Positions 50,551-51,282 of a stretch of 51,282 nt of DNA are shown here, piece by piece. This stretch comes from Verrucomicrobiaceae bacterium (lineage in GTDB: Bacteria > Verrucomicrobiota > Verrucomicrobiia > Verrucomicrobiales > Verrucomicrobiaceae). Every line of letters begins with the position of its first letter. The first letter of the stretch is position 1. The position numbers and the translations under genes were made by a program. The stretch spans positions 1 through 51,282 of the forward strand of contig JAIXOU010000087.1 in assembly GCA_027486585.1 (NCBI GenBank), read 5' to 3'. The notes beneath the pieces are model-generated. The model had not been told where the DNA came from. It saw only the letters and a program-made list of their open reading frames with translations, and did no database searches.

Positions 50551-51171
50551 CGCGTAAAAGCGTAGTGCCTATGACGAAATCGCTCACCAAATGTTGAAAA
50601 CTATTTAACACACAAAATCGCAGAATGGTGACGTTACGAGGCTTCTCTCACCGTGAATAATGCTCTTCAATCGGCGGTGTTTGGCTCCTTTTGAATAACC
50701 AAGATTGCCGAACAATCGATAACGTAGCCTCAAGTCATTAATAGCCAATAAGGTTAGTGCGCTCATCGACTTTGGTGAAATGACAGAGAAGTTAAACCAT
50801 TCACCTCGATCCCAAACAATTCACCATCGTTTGCGGTGGATTCAGGAAAGTTGCGAGCACAGTAGGAAACCATGTTGCCATGCTTTTACCGGATGGGAGC
50901 GCCTCTCCACGACTCCGGCTAAAGCTAGATTCCGGAATGGTTGTCAGCTTAGTTGCCTCCATCATTGATTCTGCATAGCTTTTTCAGCTCTGCGGCAATG
51001 TCACCCAAAGCATAGCCGTTCAGAGTGGGAGAAGCCTTGTTGAATGAGCCCCAAGCACAACTCAACGTCTTCTATACCAGAATCGAATTCATCTATTGAT
51101 CTGGGTAAAAAGTTAAATTATTCAGTTCCCGATAAACCCTATCTGTAAAGTCTAGATTTGGTATGGGGAAG
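50551..51171. other. Intergenic region between htrA and the rRNA operon
   Basis: About 620 bases with no convincing gene or RNA. The small frame at 50780-50968 on the plus strand has no family signature. It is moderately AT-rich near the htrA promoter. I found no tRNA-like cloverleaf. Confidence 0.5.
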
Positions 51172-51202
51172 AAAAAACCCCGCTCCGTGAGGAGAGGGGT
51201 TT
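51172..51202 (-). terminator. Terminator of the rRNA operon
   Basis: AAACCCC...CTCC (51175-51186) pairs with GGAG...GGGGTTT (51191-51202) around a GTGA loop. On the minus strand it runs into a six-T stretch (51177-51172). It lies just past the 3' end of the 5S rRNA gene. Confidence 0.88.
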
Positions 51203-51206
51203 GTAA

Positions 51207-51282
51207 TCTGGCAACGTCCTACTTTCGCATGACCTTTCGTCATACTATCATCGGCGCAACAGCGTTTCACTTCCGTGTTCGG
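51207..51282 (-). rRNA. rrf: 5S ribosomal RNA (partial, 3' part)
   Basis: The reverse complement contains the conserved 5S segment CCGAACACGGAAGTGAAAC, followed by the loop D/E region and the 3' end GTAGGACGTTGCCAGAT. The 5' part lies beyond the window, where the rest of an rRNA operon is expected on the minus strand. The exact 3' end (about 51207) is estimated from family endings. Confidence 0.9.

Noticed and set aside
50780..50968. Small plus-strand frame near the rRNA operon
   Set aside because: No ribosome site, no motif and composition unlike the neighbouring genes.

Overview
The window reads as chromosomal DNA of a Verrucomicrobiota bacterium, probably near Verrucomicrobium/Prosthecobacter. 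I base this on gene content only: a giant beta-strand-repeat protein with a PEP-CTERM anchor, two PSD1-type (DUF1549/DUF1553) cytochrome proteins with a DUF1501 partner, a shortened alpha ribosomal-protein cluster, FloA, and several proteins of planctomycete/verrucomicrobial flavour. No phage, insertion sequence, CRISPR array or tRNA gene was seen. A dispersed non-coding repeat occurs at 1-51 and 28209-28259.

Layout. 142-12738 (-) is one 4198-residue exported repeat protein, with a terminator after it and a CRP-like palindrome in its upstream region. 13134-13757 (-) is an RRM RNA-binding protein with a terminator and a long GC-rich leader. 14242-17110 (+) is an ECF sigma factor followed by a membrane protein that joins an anti-sigma-like N-terminus to a von Willebrand A module. 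17339-20409 (+) is a translationally coupled pair: a DNase II-family nuclease with a lysine-rich histone-H1-like tail, and a phospholipase C/acid phosphatase-family enzyme. 20423-27629 (-) is a molybdenum hydroxylase operon: a single-chain xanthine-dehydrogenase-like enzyme, a secreted mono-haem cytochrome and an XdhC-type maturation factor. 27630-28632 is a non-coding stretch with the dispersed repeat and several hairpins.

28633-30826 (-) holds a DUF971 protein and the ribosomal cluster rpmJ-rpsM-rpsK-rpsD, which ends at a strong terminator with no rpoA or rplQ. 30971-36527 holds a TerC-family membrane protein, a zinc-ribbon membrane protein, a dipeptide epimerase, an RlmI-like rRNA methyltransferase and a SMUG1-type uracil-DNA glycosylase. 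36642-43723 carries a PSD1/DUF1501 pair and a second, larger PSD1 protein on the other strand. 43770-48868 holds an EamA transporter, floA, a TMEM164-like membrane protein, an FAD oxidoreductase and a squalene/phytoene synthase-family enzyme. 48926-50533 (-) is an HtrA protease with a TATAAT box almost touching its start codon. The window ends inside a 5S rRNA gene on the minus strand, so an rRNA operon lies beyond the right edge.

The parts most likely to be new biology are the DNase II/phospholipase C pair, the three-gene molybdenum hydroxylase operon (its substrate-orienting glutamate is replaced and it has an extra segment between its two iron-sulfur motifs), the sigma/anti-sigma-vWA pair, and the intergenic repeat family.
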